Of a stretch of DNA of 17,611 nucleotides, positions 8,111 to 15,739 are shown one piece after another (the first letter of the stretch is position 1; the number at the start of each line of letters is the position of its first letter). Location: NCBI GenBank assembly GCA_031277995.1, contig JAITLH010000413.1:1-17611 (forward strand). The letters run 5' to 3'. Source of the stretch: Deltaproteobacteria bacterium (lineage in GTDB: Bacteria > Desulfobacterota > Desulfarculia > Adiutricales > Adiutricaceae). The notes under the pieces were generated by a model. The model did not search any database and was not told where the DNA came from. It saw nothing but the letters and a program-made list of their open reading frames with translations. Both the position numbers and the translations under genes were made by a program.

Positions 8111-8152
8111 AAGTGACTTTTTAAGTCCGGGCGCCCCGGGCGCCCCGGGCGG
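8111..8152. repeat. 16-bp motif copy followed by 9-bp tandem repeats
   Basis: AAGTGACTTTTTAAGT (8111-8126) matches the PilZ-upstream motif AAGTTACTTTTTAAGT (7582-7597) at 15 of 16 positions. It is followed directly by CCGGGCGCC (8127-8135), a second identical copy (8136-8144) and a partial third (8145-8152). A shorter relative, AAGTAACTT, lies at 8171-8179. Confidence 0.55.
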
Positions 8153-8434
8153 ACCTTTGGAGACAAAAACAAGTAACTTCGGCCATGGACTGGCCAAAGG
8201 ATAGTCTTTATGGAGGCCAGAGTCAAGGGCCTTCCGGCTTAATGATCCCCAAATCCTAGTTTACAGATTATAGTCATGGGGCTTGAAATGTCAAGGCGTT
8301 TAATATGCCAATAAACAAAGATAACTAGTCAAAAATAATATCCATATTTACTCATAAAACACTAGGATAATAAATCGTTTGGGTACAAAAAATTGCTTGT
8401 GCCAAGTTAAAATTAGTCTCGATCGCGTTTTGGC

Positions 8435-8638
8435 TATAATTATCCGTTAGGTTAGTCACGGCGCGCCATTTTTCGCGGGCGTTGTTTTATGGACCTAAAT
8501 TGGTTAAAATTAATTAGGCTCAAGGGTTTGACTCTGAGTTTTTTTGTTTTACTTTTAAGGCAATTGGTACCTGGTTATCATAGCTTATTGATACCTCCCC
8601 CTTAAAAAAAACCAAGCGGGTTTTTTTTAAGGGGGTTT
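8435..8638 (+). ncRNA. Possible small RNA or leader (low confidence)
   Basis: A perfect TATAAT (8435-8440) lies in the AT-rich part of the spacer, and a 17-bp hairpin ends about 190 bases later (8597-8635) followed by three T. Together they could bound a short non-coding transcript. The -35 match is poor (TTAGTC, 16 bases upstream), and no known RNA family is recognised. It could equally be a leader of the M16 gene, or nothing. Confidence 0.2.
8597..8635. repeat. Perfect 17-bp inverted repeat upstream of the M16 gene
   Basis: CCCCCTT, eight A and CC (8597-8613) pair exactly with GG, eight T and AAGGGGG (8619-8635) around the 5-base loop AAGCG. Because the T-run lies inside the stem, it is not a classical terminator; it could work weakly as one in either direction. 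Confidence 0.6.
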
Positions 8639-8974
8639 GAAACAATCGCCTTGGCGGCCGCGGCCAAAGCCATGGCTTGGGCTTGGCCGCCTTGGCCCAA
8701 AGATTTGGCGAAAAAGGTGGGGGGCCTTAACCCTTGGTTCCCTTTAATCTTTGGGGGAGATCTGGGGTTTTTTGGGGCCCAAGCGGCGATTTTTTCCAAG
8801 ACGTCCTTTATTTTTGACACCAAAGATTGTAATATCCTGATTGGCCCGCGAAAAGTCTTGGACCGACGAAAGATTGGGTTGGGACCGCCCGGCCCAGTTG
8901 GACCGGGGGCGGGATAAGCGCCTTTCTTAGCTGAGTGATAAATATTAGCTATTGGATAGGATTGGAGATAATTT

Positions 8975-11701
8975 ATGAAACTTCCAATTATAAACGTTGG
9001 AATATTAAACAAAATATTGGTGAGTTTGATGTTCTTTTTGGTACCTGGTTTGGCCGACGCCCCTAGGGCGCAAGGCGGCGTTGATGTCAATTATATATTG
9101 GATAACGGGCTTAAGGTCATCATGGTTCCGCAGCCGGGTAACCCAACGGTCACCGTCATGGTCATGGTCAAAGCCGGGGCCGCCTCGGAAAAGGACTCGG
9201 GCGAATACGGCCTGGCCCATTTGATGGAACACATGGCCTTTAAGGGTACCAAAAAACGGGGCGTGGGCGAGGTTTCGGCCGTCATCGAAAATAACGGCGG
9301 GGTCATGAACGCCTACACCAGTAACGACGATACCGTTTACCACGTGACCTTGCCGGTGGGCGCGTTGGAACTGGCCCTGGACGTTTTGTCCGACATCGTT
9401 TTCGATCCCCTGTACGACCCCAAGGAATACGCCGCCGAAAAGGAAGTGGTGGTCGAGGAAATAAAAAGGGCCGAGGATGGGCCGGAAAGGCAGCTCTGGA
9501 CTAGGTTCATGGCCCAGATCTTTAAGGGCCAACCCTATGAGCACCCGGTTTTGGGGACCGTCGAGACGGTTAGGGCGGCCAGCCGGGAAGTGGCCTTTAA
9601 TTTCCACCAAAAATTCTACCGTCCCGACAACGCCGTCTTAATCATCGCGGGCGGCATCGACCCGGACCAGGCCCCGGAGATCGTGGCCAAATATTTCGCC
9701 CAACGCGAAAACCCCCAGGAACCCTTGGAACCCAGGCAAAAGCCCGTCGCCCCGGAACCCCAGAGTGAACCCGTCTTAATCGTCATGAAAAACCCCATGG
9801 TCCAGGTCCCCAAAGTCCTGATGGGCTTTAAGGTGCCGCCGGCCGGATCCCCGGAAGCCCCCCAGCTCGATCTCCTTTCGGCCTTACTGGATCTGGGTAG
9901 ATCGGCCAGGCTCGTCGAAAACGTCAAAAACATCAAGGGTTTGGTAACGGACATATCGACAAGTTCCAACGCCATGGTTTTGGGCGGCATTTTCGTCGTG
10001 AGTTTCGAAACCGAGTCCGAGAAGATAAACGACGCCCTTACGGCCGTGTTTGAAGAGCTTTCGGGCCTGGCTTCCAAGCCCCCGGCCGCGGACGAACTGT
10101 CCCGGGCCCGGGCCATCGCCACCTCCTCGTATCTGGCCAGCCAGGAAAGCTCCAATTCCCTGGCTTACATGGTGGGGAACTTTGAGCTGGTGACCGGGGA
10201 CTACCGTTTGCGGGACGCCTATTTGCCCCAGTGGGCCAGGATGACCGCGGCCGATTTGGTAAAATTGGTCCAACGCTACTTCGTCCCCGAAAATCTCACC
10301 GCCATCATCATGATCCCGGAAAACGCCCCGGAACCCGACGAGGCGGCCATAAAAGAGATCTTCAAGACCCTAAACCCGGTTATCCCCCAAACCCAGGCCG
10401 CCGAGGCCCAGAGCTTCAAGCAAGTGCCCCTAAAAAGCCCGGCCAAGCTTTACGCCTTACGGGACGCCACTTTGCCGCTGGTCACGGTAAAAATCGGTTT
10501 CATGGGCGGGGTTTTGGCCGAGGAACCCGATAAGACCGGCTACTCGAATTTCATGAGTAACGTCATGGCCATGGCCCCCAAGGACGCCACCTCGGAAGAG
10601 TTTTCCAGGTTCGTCGAGGGCATGGGGGCCAGCGTCTCTGGCTATTCGGGCCGAAACTCCATGGGGTTGTCCGGAACCTTCATCGCCGCCAACTGGGAAA
10701 TCGGTTTGGAAAGCATGATGAAACTTTTGTCCAAGCCGGCCTTCGCCGCCAATAACCTCGAGGAATTTAGGGCCGAAACCCTGGCCATGCTTAAGCTCCA
10801 AAAAGAGCAGCTAACCGACCGCGCCTTTAACCAACTTCGGGAAGGGCTTTTTGGCGATCACCCTTACCACTTAAATACTTTAGGCGACACCGAAACGGTT
10901 TCCGCGGCCAGCGCCGAGGACTTAATCGCCTTCCACGATCGCTTCATTAGGCCCGAAAACATGTACGTCGTCGTGGGCGGCGACATAAATCCCCAGCTCG
11001 TGGCCGAGGCCCTGGACGGCTTTTTGGCCGACTGGCAGCCGGCGGCCCAGGCCGATACCACCGTCAAGGTGCCCGATCCGCCCAAGCCCATCGAAACCCC
11101 GGTCAAATTACGGCAAATCCAGCCCTCGGCCCAGCAAACCCACCTGGCCATAGCCTTTTTGGGGCCCGGCTTGGGTCACCCGGACCAGGCCCCCTTGGAG
11201 GTCCTCGATTCGTACCTATCGGGCCTGGGCGGGCTTCTTTTTAACGAGCTTAGAAATAAGCGCTCCTTGGCCTACGCCGTGGCTTCCTTCTATAACCCGG
11301 GCCTCAAAACCGGGGCCTTTAATTTCTACATCGCCTCGGATCCCCAAAAAACCGGCGAAGCCACAAGCGGAATCTTGGAGATCATAAACCTCATTAGGGA
11401 AAAGCCCCTAACCGACGAAGAGGTCCAAAGCTCCATAAAGTACCTCCTGGGCCAAAAGCTCATCGGCCACCAAACCCTTAGCAGCCGGGCCGACGAATTC
11501 ATGTATAACGTTTTATACGATCTTGGCGAGGACTTTGACCGCGCCCACATCGCCCAAATCGAGGCCGTGACGGCCGCGGACGTCCTTAGGGTCGCCCAAA
11601 AATACCTGGACCCCCAAAACGCCGTCATCTCGACCGTGGGCCAACAGCCTTCCACGGAAGCGGCTTTCGTCTCCTGGGTCCAGGGCCCAACGGTCCACTA
11701 A
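8975..11701 (+). CDS. Exported M16-family zinc metallopeptidase (two-module)
   Basis: Insulinase/pitrilysin-family peptidase, probably periplasmic, cutting peptides or small proteins. The 908 residues begin with an exported-type N-terminus: a hydrophobic core at about 10-27 and possible cleavage after ADA (27-29). The N-terminal M16 module carries the inverted zinc motif HLMEH (82-86), with the distal glutamate in EKEVVVEEIKRAE (E161 or E162). M16_C domains follow. A second M16 module (about 490-700) lacks HxxEH, as is usual for the non-catalytic half, and the last domain has LRNKRSLAYAV, resembling the conserved R..Y substrate-binding region. GGAG 7 bases before the ATG fixes the start. The gene stands alone, between two long perfect inverted repeats. 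The family is sure; the substrate is unknown. Confidence 0.93.
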   Translation: MKLPIINVGILNKILVSLMFFLVPGLADAPRAQGGVDVNYILDNGLKVIMVPQPGNPTVTVMVMVKAGAASEKDSGEYGLAHLMEHMAFKGTKKRGVGEVSAVIENNGGVMNAYTSNDDTVYHVTLPVGALELALDVLSDIVFDPLYDPKEYAAEKEVVVEEIKRAEDGPERQLWTRFMAQIFKGQPYEHPVLGTVETVRAASREVAFNFHQKFYRPDNAVLIIAGGIDPDQAPEIVAKYFAQRENPQEPLEPRQKPVAPEPQSEPVLIVMKNPMVQVPKVLMGFKVPPAGSPEAPQLDLLSALLDLGRSARLVENVKNIKGLVTDISTSSNAMVLGGIFVVSFETESEKINDALTAVFEELSGLASKPPAADELSRARAIATSSYLASQESSNSLAYMVGNFELVTGDYRLRDAYLPQWARMTAADLVKLVQRYFVPENLTAIIMIPENAPEPDEAAIKEIFKTLNPVIPQTQAAEAQSFKQVPLKSPAKLYALRDATLPLVTVKIGFMGGVLAEEPDKTGYSNFMSNVMAMAPKDATSEEFSRFVEGMGASVSGYSGRNSMGLSGTFIAANWEIGLESMMKLLSKPAFAANNLEEFRAETLAMLKLQKEQLTDRAFNQLREGLFGDHPYHLNTLGDTETVSAASAEDLIAFHDRFIRPENMYVVVGGDINPQLVAEALDGFLADWQPAAQADTTVKVPDPPKPIETPVKLRQIQPSAQQTHLAIAFLGPGLGHPDQAPLEVLDSYLSGLGGLLFNELRNKRSLAYAVASFYNPGLKTGAFNFYIASDPQKTGEATSGILEIINLIREKPLTDEEVQSSIKYLLGQKLIGHQTLSSRADEFMYNVLYDLGEDFDRAHIAQIEAVTAADVLRVAQKYLDPQNAVISTVGQQPSTEAAFVSWVQGPTVH

Positions 11702-11756
11702 CCAGACCCCAAAACGCTTGGGCGGCCCCCAAAGGTCCGCCAAAAAGCCCCCAATG

Positions 11757-11797
11757 AAAGGTTTTTCGTTTCCCGTTTTTGGAAACGAAAAACCTTT
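11757..11797. repeat. Perfect 17-bp inverted repeat downstream of the M16 gene
   Basis: AAAGGTTTTTCGTTTCC (11757-11773) pairs exactly with GGAAACGAAAAACCTTT (11781-11797) around a 7-base loop. Outside it, CCAAT (11751-11755) and ATTGG (11805-11809) could pair too. No T-run follows the stem, so termination would be atypical; 3'-end stabilisation of the M16 mRNA is another option. Confidence 0.65.
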
Positions 11798-11999
11798 CGC
11801 GTTTATTGGGGCCTAAAATTTGGCCCCATGGCCGTAACGGACTAGACTTTTTACAAAATTTCCGGGATATTTTCTCCCCTTCAAGCCCATCGCGTTTATT
11901 GAATCCCCTACCAAAAAAATTTTTTGGCCCTTTTTTTAACGAATCGATCGATTTTGGTCTTGATTATTGGCTCTGGCGTAATTAACATAAGCCCATTGG

Positions 12000-12087
12000 G
12001 TCCCGTGGCGGGTCCCCGGGCGGGCCCGTGTCGGGCCCCGGGCGGCCCCAGGTCGGGCCCAGGGCGGGCCCGTGGGCGGTTGGGGCG
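12000..12087. repeat. Degenerate 22-bp GC-rich tandem repeats
   Basis: Units of about 22 bp start near 11999, 12021, 12043 and 12065 and share CGGGYCC-type cores and a GGG end. GGGCGGGCCCGTG occurs exactly at 12018-12030 and 12062-12074, 44 bp (two units) apart. The block ends just before the promoter of the LRR gene. Confidence 0.5.
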
Positions 12088-12093
12088 GCCCGG

Positions 12094-12124
12094 TTGTGGG
12101 ATCGCTCACGAGATATGGTATAAT
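12094..12124 (+). promoter_or_regulatory. Extended -10 promoter for the LRR gene
   Basis: TGGTATAAT (12116-12124) is a perfect extended -10 (TGN-TATAAT). The upstream TTGTGG (12094-12099) is a weak -35 at 19 bases, which extended -10 promoters tolerate. Transcription would start near 12131, leaving a leader of about 155 bases that contains stable stems. Confidence 0.55.
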
Positions 12125-12288
12125 GGATTCGTCGTATCAATCTTGGCGAAAAAGCTTATGTTTTTTAGGCCAAAAATATTCGCCCAAAGCCCCGGGGGCT
12201 TATTCTGGGCGGGGGTTCATGTTTTTATGGGGACCAAGGTCCCCGGTTCCGGTCCCAAACGAAAAGGTTGGGACGCTTGGGTCGATTG

Positions 12289-14493
12289 ATGAAGAAAAGC
12301 TTGGAGGTTAAAGATCCCCAGTCCGTGGTGGCTTTGCTGGAGCTGATTTTGCGCCATCCGGAGGCCGGGTTCAGGTGGGACGTAAGCCAACCCCTCAAGG
12401 TAATCGCGTCCGACGAGGAACGCTTTGCCCTTAGAGAGGAGAACGGTCGGCTGACCGCCCTTAATCTGTCCAACGCCAAGTTAAAGGGACGGCTTTGGAT
12501 CGAGGACGTCCCCAGCCTTGAGTATTTAAGGATATCTTGCCCCAATGTCACCCAGGTCAAGCTTAAAAACCTTCCGGGTTTGACCAATCTGGTTTTGGAA
12601 AATTTGGATCTGGCCCATAACAAACAAGCCCTTTACTTTGAGGACCTGCCTAACCTGCGCTCGCTGCGGGTGAACGGATCGGGCCTAACCTACCTCCAGC
12701 CCCTGTCCGTTTTGGCCTCGCTGGAAAGTTTGGATCTGGCCGAAAACCGCGTAAAATCCCTTTCCCCTTTGACGGCTTTAAAAAAGCTCAAAAAACTCGC
12801 TTTGGCCCAAAACCTGGTCTCGAACGTTGGGCCCTTAAGGAAACTTAAGAGCCTCGAGGAACTGGATTTGACGGGCAACAAACTAAAAACCCTGGCCGAG
12901 TTAGATAGCCTGCCTAAGCTAAAAGCCCTATGGTTAAGCCACAACAAGCTTGGGGGTTACGATTTTTTGGCCCCTTTTACCAAGCTTCAAGAACTTGGGC
13001 TAAACGGCTTTGGGCCTAAGGCCGTCAAATACGTCTCGCCCCTTACGGGCCTAAAGCGTTTGGAGCTTAGGGATAACGGCCTTGACGATCTCGGTTTTTT
13101 GCGAGCCTTTCCGGAGCTGACCGGCCTTGATTTAAGCGACAACGACATAACCGAGCTGGCCGGGCTTATGGCCTGCCCCAAACTTACCCATTTGTCCTTA
13201 AACCGTAACGCCATAACCCACATCGGCCCCTTGTCAAAACTGGGCAGTCTAAGGGAACTTAACCTGGGCCATAACTCGATTTCCGATTTGGCTCCCCTAA
13301 AATGGCTTTTGGAGCTTGAACAAGTCGATCTAAGGTCAAACGACCTGGAAAATCTCGACCCCCTAAATTGTCCCCCCAATCTCATCAGGGTCAACCTGGC
13401 CGGAAACGAACGGTTAACCGTTGAGGCCATGGACAATTTATCCGACGACTTGGAGAATCTCACCCATTTTGATTCCGGCCACCCCAAGGTCGAGGATTTC
13501 CCGTTCGCGCCGCCCTCGCGCCGCCAAGCCCCGGTCGCGCCGCCCTCGCGCCACCAAGCCCTGGTCGCGCTAAACCAGGTCAGAATGAACTCGGCCGCCC
13601 AAAAATTGGCCGGTCTTTCCGAGGCCAAGGAGCCCAACGAAAAGGGCGTTGACCTATTGGCCCGGCTCCTCGATCCCCCGGACGACCCGGAGCTTAGGGC
13701 CGAGCTTTTCAAAGCCTTCGTCGAGAAGGTTTTGGCGGGCGAACTGACCGAGGCCGAATACAAAAGGGCCCTTTTCCTGAAAAAGCCGTTCGGCTTTGAC
13801 CCATTGGGCGAGGGCGATTTTGACGACGACGATACCGAAAAAATTTTGGCCAAGCTTGAAAAGCTTACCGGCCAAGGCCAATCCAAGGATCCCGGAGAAC
13901 TCCTAGGTAAGGCCCAACCGCCCGATTCCGACGAGCCGCCCGACGACGCGGTTATCTACAATTCCCTCGAGGAAATCGAGGGCCTGCCCCCGGAACTCAT
14001 TCGCATCCTAAAGCAGATTGGCGGCGGCGAGCCGACCATGGTCAAGGTCAAGAAAATCAAAAGGGGCGAGGGTTTTGGCGGTTTGCCCAACTTGCCCAAA
14101 GGAACGGTCTTGATCCGCTGCCAGGTGGAACGCGACCCCTTTGGCGACGAAGACGACGACCATCGTTCCCTGAATCATGACCAAGATCAAGATCCCGACC
14201 AAGATCACGATCATGGTCACGATCATGGCCATAATCATGATCATGGCCATGACCATGATCCCGAACGCCAGGGCGACTTTGACCCAGGCGAGGGCCCGCC
14301 CTCGAACTTGAACTTTAACCGCCTGACCGGCTTTGGCGACGCGGCCCGAAGGTCCGACTACACCTTTCCCTTTTTTAGGCGCAAAAGCGGACCCGACAAC
14401 ACCTATACCCGAAAGGACGAGGAGGAATACCTCCGGGTCCAGAAGATCTTTTTACTCCTGGATTATAACCCGTCCAAGTTCTCCCTTCATTAA
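12289..14493 (+). CDS. Leucine-rich-repeat protein with His-rich metal-binding-like tract
   Basis: Function unknown; LRRs form curved protein-binding scaffolds. The 734-residue product has no signal peptide, so it is probably cytoplasmic. About 14-15 LRRs of 20-23 residues span about 54-393, with the pattern LxxLxLxxNxLxxLxPL (for example LESLDLAENRVKSLSPL). Then follow a short Pro/Arg linker with a duplicated 10-residue unit (APPSRRQAPV, APPSRHQALV), a helical acidic segment (about 435-530) with GDFDDDDTE, and a small region near 565-615. A tract then has nine His at strictly alternating positions (640-656; HDHGHDHGHNHDHGHDH), a pattern seen in Zn/Ni-binding loops. The tail is charged and ends NPSKFSLH. 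I chose the ATG at 12289; upstream TTG starts (12268, 12277) are possible and AAGG precedes them. A shared terminator follows. Confidence 0.82.
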   Translation: MKKSLEVKDPQSVVALLELILRHPEAGFRWDVSQPLKVIASDEERFALREENGRLTALNLSNAKLKGRLWIEDVPSLEYLRISCPNVTQVKLKNLPGLTNLVLENLDLAHNKQALYFEDLPNLRSLRVNGSGLTYLQPLSVLASLESLDLAENRVKSLSPLTALKKLKKLALAQNLVSNVGPLRKLKSLEELDLTGNKLKTLAELDSLPKLKALWLSHNKLGGYDFLAPFTKLQELGLNGFGPKAVKYVSPLTGLKRLELRDNGLDDLGFLRAFPELTGLDLSDNDITELAGLMACPKLTHLSLNRNAITHIGPLSKLGSLRELNLGHNSISDLAPLKWLLELEQVDLRSNDLENLDPLNCPPNLIRVNLAGNERLTVEAMDNLSDDLENLTHFDSGHPKVEDFPFAPPSRRQAPVAPPSRHQALVALNQVRMNSAAQKLAGLSEAKEPNEKGVDLLARLLDPPDDPELRAELFKAFVEKVLAGELTEAEYKRALFLKKPFGFDPLGEGDFDDDDTEKILAKLEKLTGQGQSKDPGELLGKAQPPDSDEPPDDAVIYNSLEEIEGLPPELIRILKQIGGGEPTMVKVKKIKRGEGFGGLPNLPKGTVLIRCQVERDPFGDEDDDHRSLNHDQDQDPDQDHDHGHDHGHNHDHGHDHDPERQGDFDPGEGPPSNLNFNRLTGFGDAARRSDYTFPFFRRKSGPDNTYTRKDEEEYLRVQKIFLLLDYNPSKFSLH
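13502..13570 (+). repeat. In-frame 30-bp tandem duplication inside the LRR gene
   Basis: Two 30-bp units (13502-13531 and 13532-13561) differ at only a few bases, and a third begins at 13562. Each encodes ten residues of the Pro/Arg linker just after the LRR domain. The near identity suggests a recent duplication by slippage. Confidence 0.65.
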
Positions 14494-14525
14494 AAACTTA
14501 AAAACCCAACGCGAATAATAAGCCC

Positions 14526-14561
14526 AAAAAAAACCGGCCTCGTTTGAGACCGGTTTTTTTT
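14526..14561. terminator. Bidirectional intrinsic terminator between LRR and pirin genes
   Basis: Eight A (14526-14533), the stem CCGGCCTC/GAGACCGG (14534-14541 with 14546-14553, one mismatch), loop GTTT, then eight T (14554-14561). A-run and T-run flank the stem, so it can stop transcripts from both sides, as expected between these convergent genes. Confidence 0.9.
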
Positions 14562-14589
14562 GGTTATCAAGTAAGCCCGGCGGCCGGGG

Positions 14590-15417
14590 TTACTTTATGA
14601 AGGTGCCTTTGCCAAGTTCGTCGAAGGCCTCTTCGAGTTCCTCGCGGGTATTCATGACAATGGGGCCGCCCCAGGCCACGGGCTCCTTTATGGGCGGGCC
14701 GGAAAAGTAGATGAGCCGTGAGGGTTCGGCCTTGGTTTCAAGCTCTATCCGGTCGCCCGGTCCGTAGAGGACGGCCGATTTGACCTCGCAGTCGTGCCCG
14801 GCCGTTTTGATGGGGCCTTCCACCAAAAAGACGAAGACGTTATCGGTGGGGACGGTATCGATCTCGAAAAGGCTATTGGGCTTTATGGAAACGTCGTAGA
14901 GGGTGGCCGGGACGTATTTGGGGGTGACGCCCTGGGTGCCCTTGTAGTGTCCGGAAATGACCCGCACCGTGGCCGGGCCGTCCTCGATCACTGGGATCAT
15001 GTCCTTTTTGATGTCAAAGTACCTGGGCGGGGCCATCTTGTCTTTTTTGGGTAAGTTTAGCCAGATCTGAGCGCCCAGCATGCGCTTTGAGGCCTGGGGC
15101 ATCTCCTGGTGCATGATGCCGCTTCCGGCGGTCATCCACTGGCTCTCCCCGGAATTGATGGTCCCTTTATTACCCAGGCTATCCTCGTGGATCATCTGGC
15201 CCTCGATGATGTAGGTGATGGTTTCGATGCCCCGGTGGGGATGGTAGGGGAAACCCTTTACGTACAGGCTGGGATCGGTCGCGTCAAAGGAATCGAGCAT
15301 CAAAAACGGATCGTAGTCCTCAACGGTCCGGTCGTTTAAGACCCTGACCAGATGGACGCCGGCGCCGTCCACGGTCGCGTGACCCTTGACGGCTTTTTTA
15401 AATTCGCGATAAGACAT
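14590..15417 (-). CDS. Pirin family protein
   Basis: Bicupin iron protein of the pirin/YhhW family; some members act as quercetin dioxygenases, others as redox-sensitive regulators. The 275-residue length is typical. The metal ligands of the N-terminal cupin are all visible: H59 and H61 in YHPHRGIETITYI, and H103 and E105 in GSGIMHQEMP. The C-terminal pirin domain includes PIKEPVAWGGPIVMNTREE. The ATG start at 15417 is preceded by AAAGGTGG 9 bases upstream (15427-15434). Upstream lies a repeat-rich spacer that may regulate it. The biological substrate is not predictable. Confidence 0.93.
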   Translation of the reverse strand: MSYREFKKAVKGHATVDGAGVHLVRVLNDRTVEDYDPFLMLDSFDATDPSLYVKGFPYHPHRGIETITYIIEGQMIHEDSLGNKGTINSGESQWMTAGSGIMHQEMPQASKRMLGAQIWLNLPKKDKMAPPRYFDIKKDMIPVIEDGPATVRVISGHYKGTQGVTPKYVPATLYDVSIKPNSLFEIDTVPTDNVFVFLVEGPIKTAGHDCEVKSAVLYGPGDRIELETKAEPSRLIYFSGPPIKEPVAWGGPIVMNTREELEEAFDELGKGTFIK

Positions 15418-15478
15418 TTATTAAATCCACCTTTCCGCCGTGGGCCTTCCCTTTTTTTTGGCCCCGGCCGTTTGGGGC

Positions 15479-15625
15479 GTTTACTTAAAAACTCCCACTT
15501 TTTGTTGTTTTCCAATCGTCGTTGAAAGTTTGCTTAAAAACTCCCACTTTTTGTCGTTTTCCAATCGTCTTTTAGCGTTCGCTTAAAAACTCCCACTTTT
15601 TGTCGGTTTCTCGTCGTCTCGTTTG
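15479..15625. repeat. Three tandem 49-bp repeats
   Basis: Units run 15479-15527, 15528-15576 and 15577-15625, an exact 49-bp period. All share the core CTTAAAAACTCCCACTTTTT; units 1 and 2 also share TTTTCCAATCGTC. The core itself has A5/T5 arms around CTCCCAC. The unit ends differ, so the array has drifted or the core is under selection. A related string, ACTTAAAAACTC, lies at 2914-2925. Confidence 0.85.
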
Positions 15626-15641
15626 GGCCCGGAATTTTTTT

Positions 15642-15663
15642 AAAGGGACGGGCCCGCCCCTTT
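15642..15663. repeat. 22-bp near-perfect palindrome
   Basis: AAAGGG, A, CGGGCCCG, C, CCCTTT forms a palindrome about 15652.5 with one mismatched pair. T continues to 15665. It could be a weak plus-strand terminator, but no plus-strand gene precedes it. Confidence 0.5.
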
Positions 15664-15682
15664 TTCGTTACGTCGTTTCGTT

Positions 15683-15739
15683 GGCCCTTTGGGGGCGGCG
15701 TTTTTTCGCGGGCCCTTTGGGGGCGGCGTTTTTTTCGCG
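15683..15739. repeat. Two tandem 28/29-bp repeats
   Basis: GGCCCTTTGGGGGCGGCG, a T-run and CGCG occupy 15683-15710 and again 15711-15739; the second copy has one extra T. They lie just downstream of the AAA-like gene stop. Confidence 0.7.

Larger units (their letters stand above)
7462..8974. other. Long gene-poor spacer between PilZ and M16 genes
   Basis: About 1.5 kb with no credible gene. The left part (about 7640-8250) is rich in GGCC and GGCGCC strings and small hairpins such as GGCCGCG/CGCGGCC (8017-8033). The middle (about 8250-8600) is AT-rich. The right part (about 8640-8920) is again GC-rich, with the 12-bp palindrome AAGCCATGGCTT (8667-8678) and a GGCGGCC/GGCCGCC pair (8653-8659 with 8685-8691). 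Open frames on both strands have low-complexity or unrecognisable products. Confidence 0.45.
11702..12288. other. Spacer before the LRR gene
   Basis: Apart from the hairpin, the GC-rich repeats and the promoter listed separately, I see no gene here. Open frames at about 11924-12311 translate to low-complexity Gly/Pro/Arg-rich sequence that follows the repeats. Two further stems lie in the leader: AAGCCCC-g-GGGGCTT (12187-12201) and GGGGACC/GGTCCCC (12229-12244). Confidence 0.45.

Noticed and set aside
7853..8226. Overlapping minus-strand frames in the PilZ-M16 spacer
   Set aside because: Products are Pro/Gly-rich, occur in two frames over the same GC-rich repeats and have no recognisable domain.
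8602..9090. Minus-strand 162-residue frame and opposing plus-strand 88-residue frame (8651-8917)
   Set aside because: Both are low-complexity; the minus frame runs into the start of the M16 gene and across the 17-bp hairpin.
11924..12311. Plus-strand frames before the LRR gene
   Set aside because: Translation simply reads the GC-rich 22-bp repeats; the promoter for the LRR gene lies inside it.
13987..14256. Minus-strand Met/Ile/Val-rich frame opposite the His tract, looking like a membrane segment
   Set aside because: It is the reverse complement of the CAT/GAT repeat coding for His-Asp; the plus-strand LRR frame is continuous and better supported.
15479..15625. CRISPR array
   Set aside because: Only three units, no distinct unique spacers (inter-core sequences of units 1 and 2 are alike), and no cas gene in the window.
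15642..15665. Terminator for a plus-strand gene
   Set aside because: The stem and T-run look suitable, but the only upstream DNA on that strand is the repeat array and the opposite strand of pirin.
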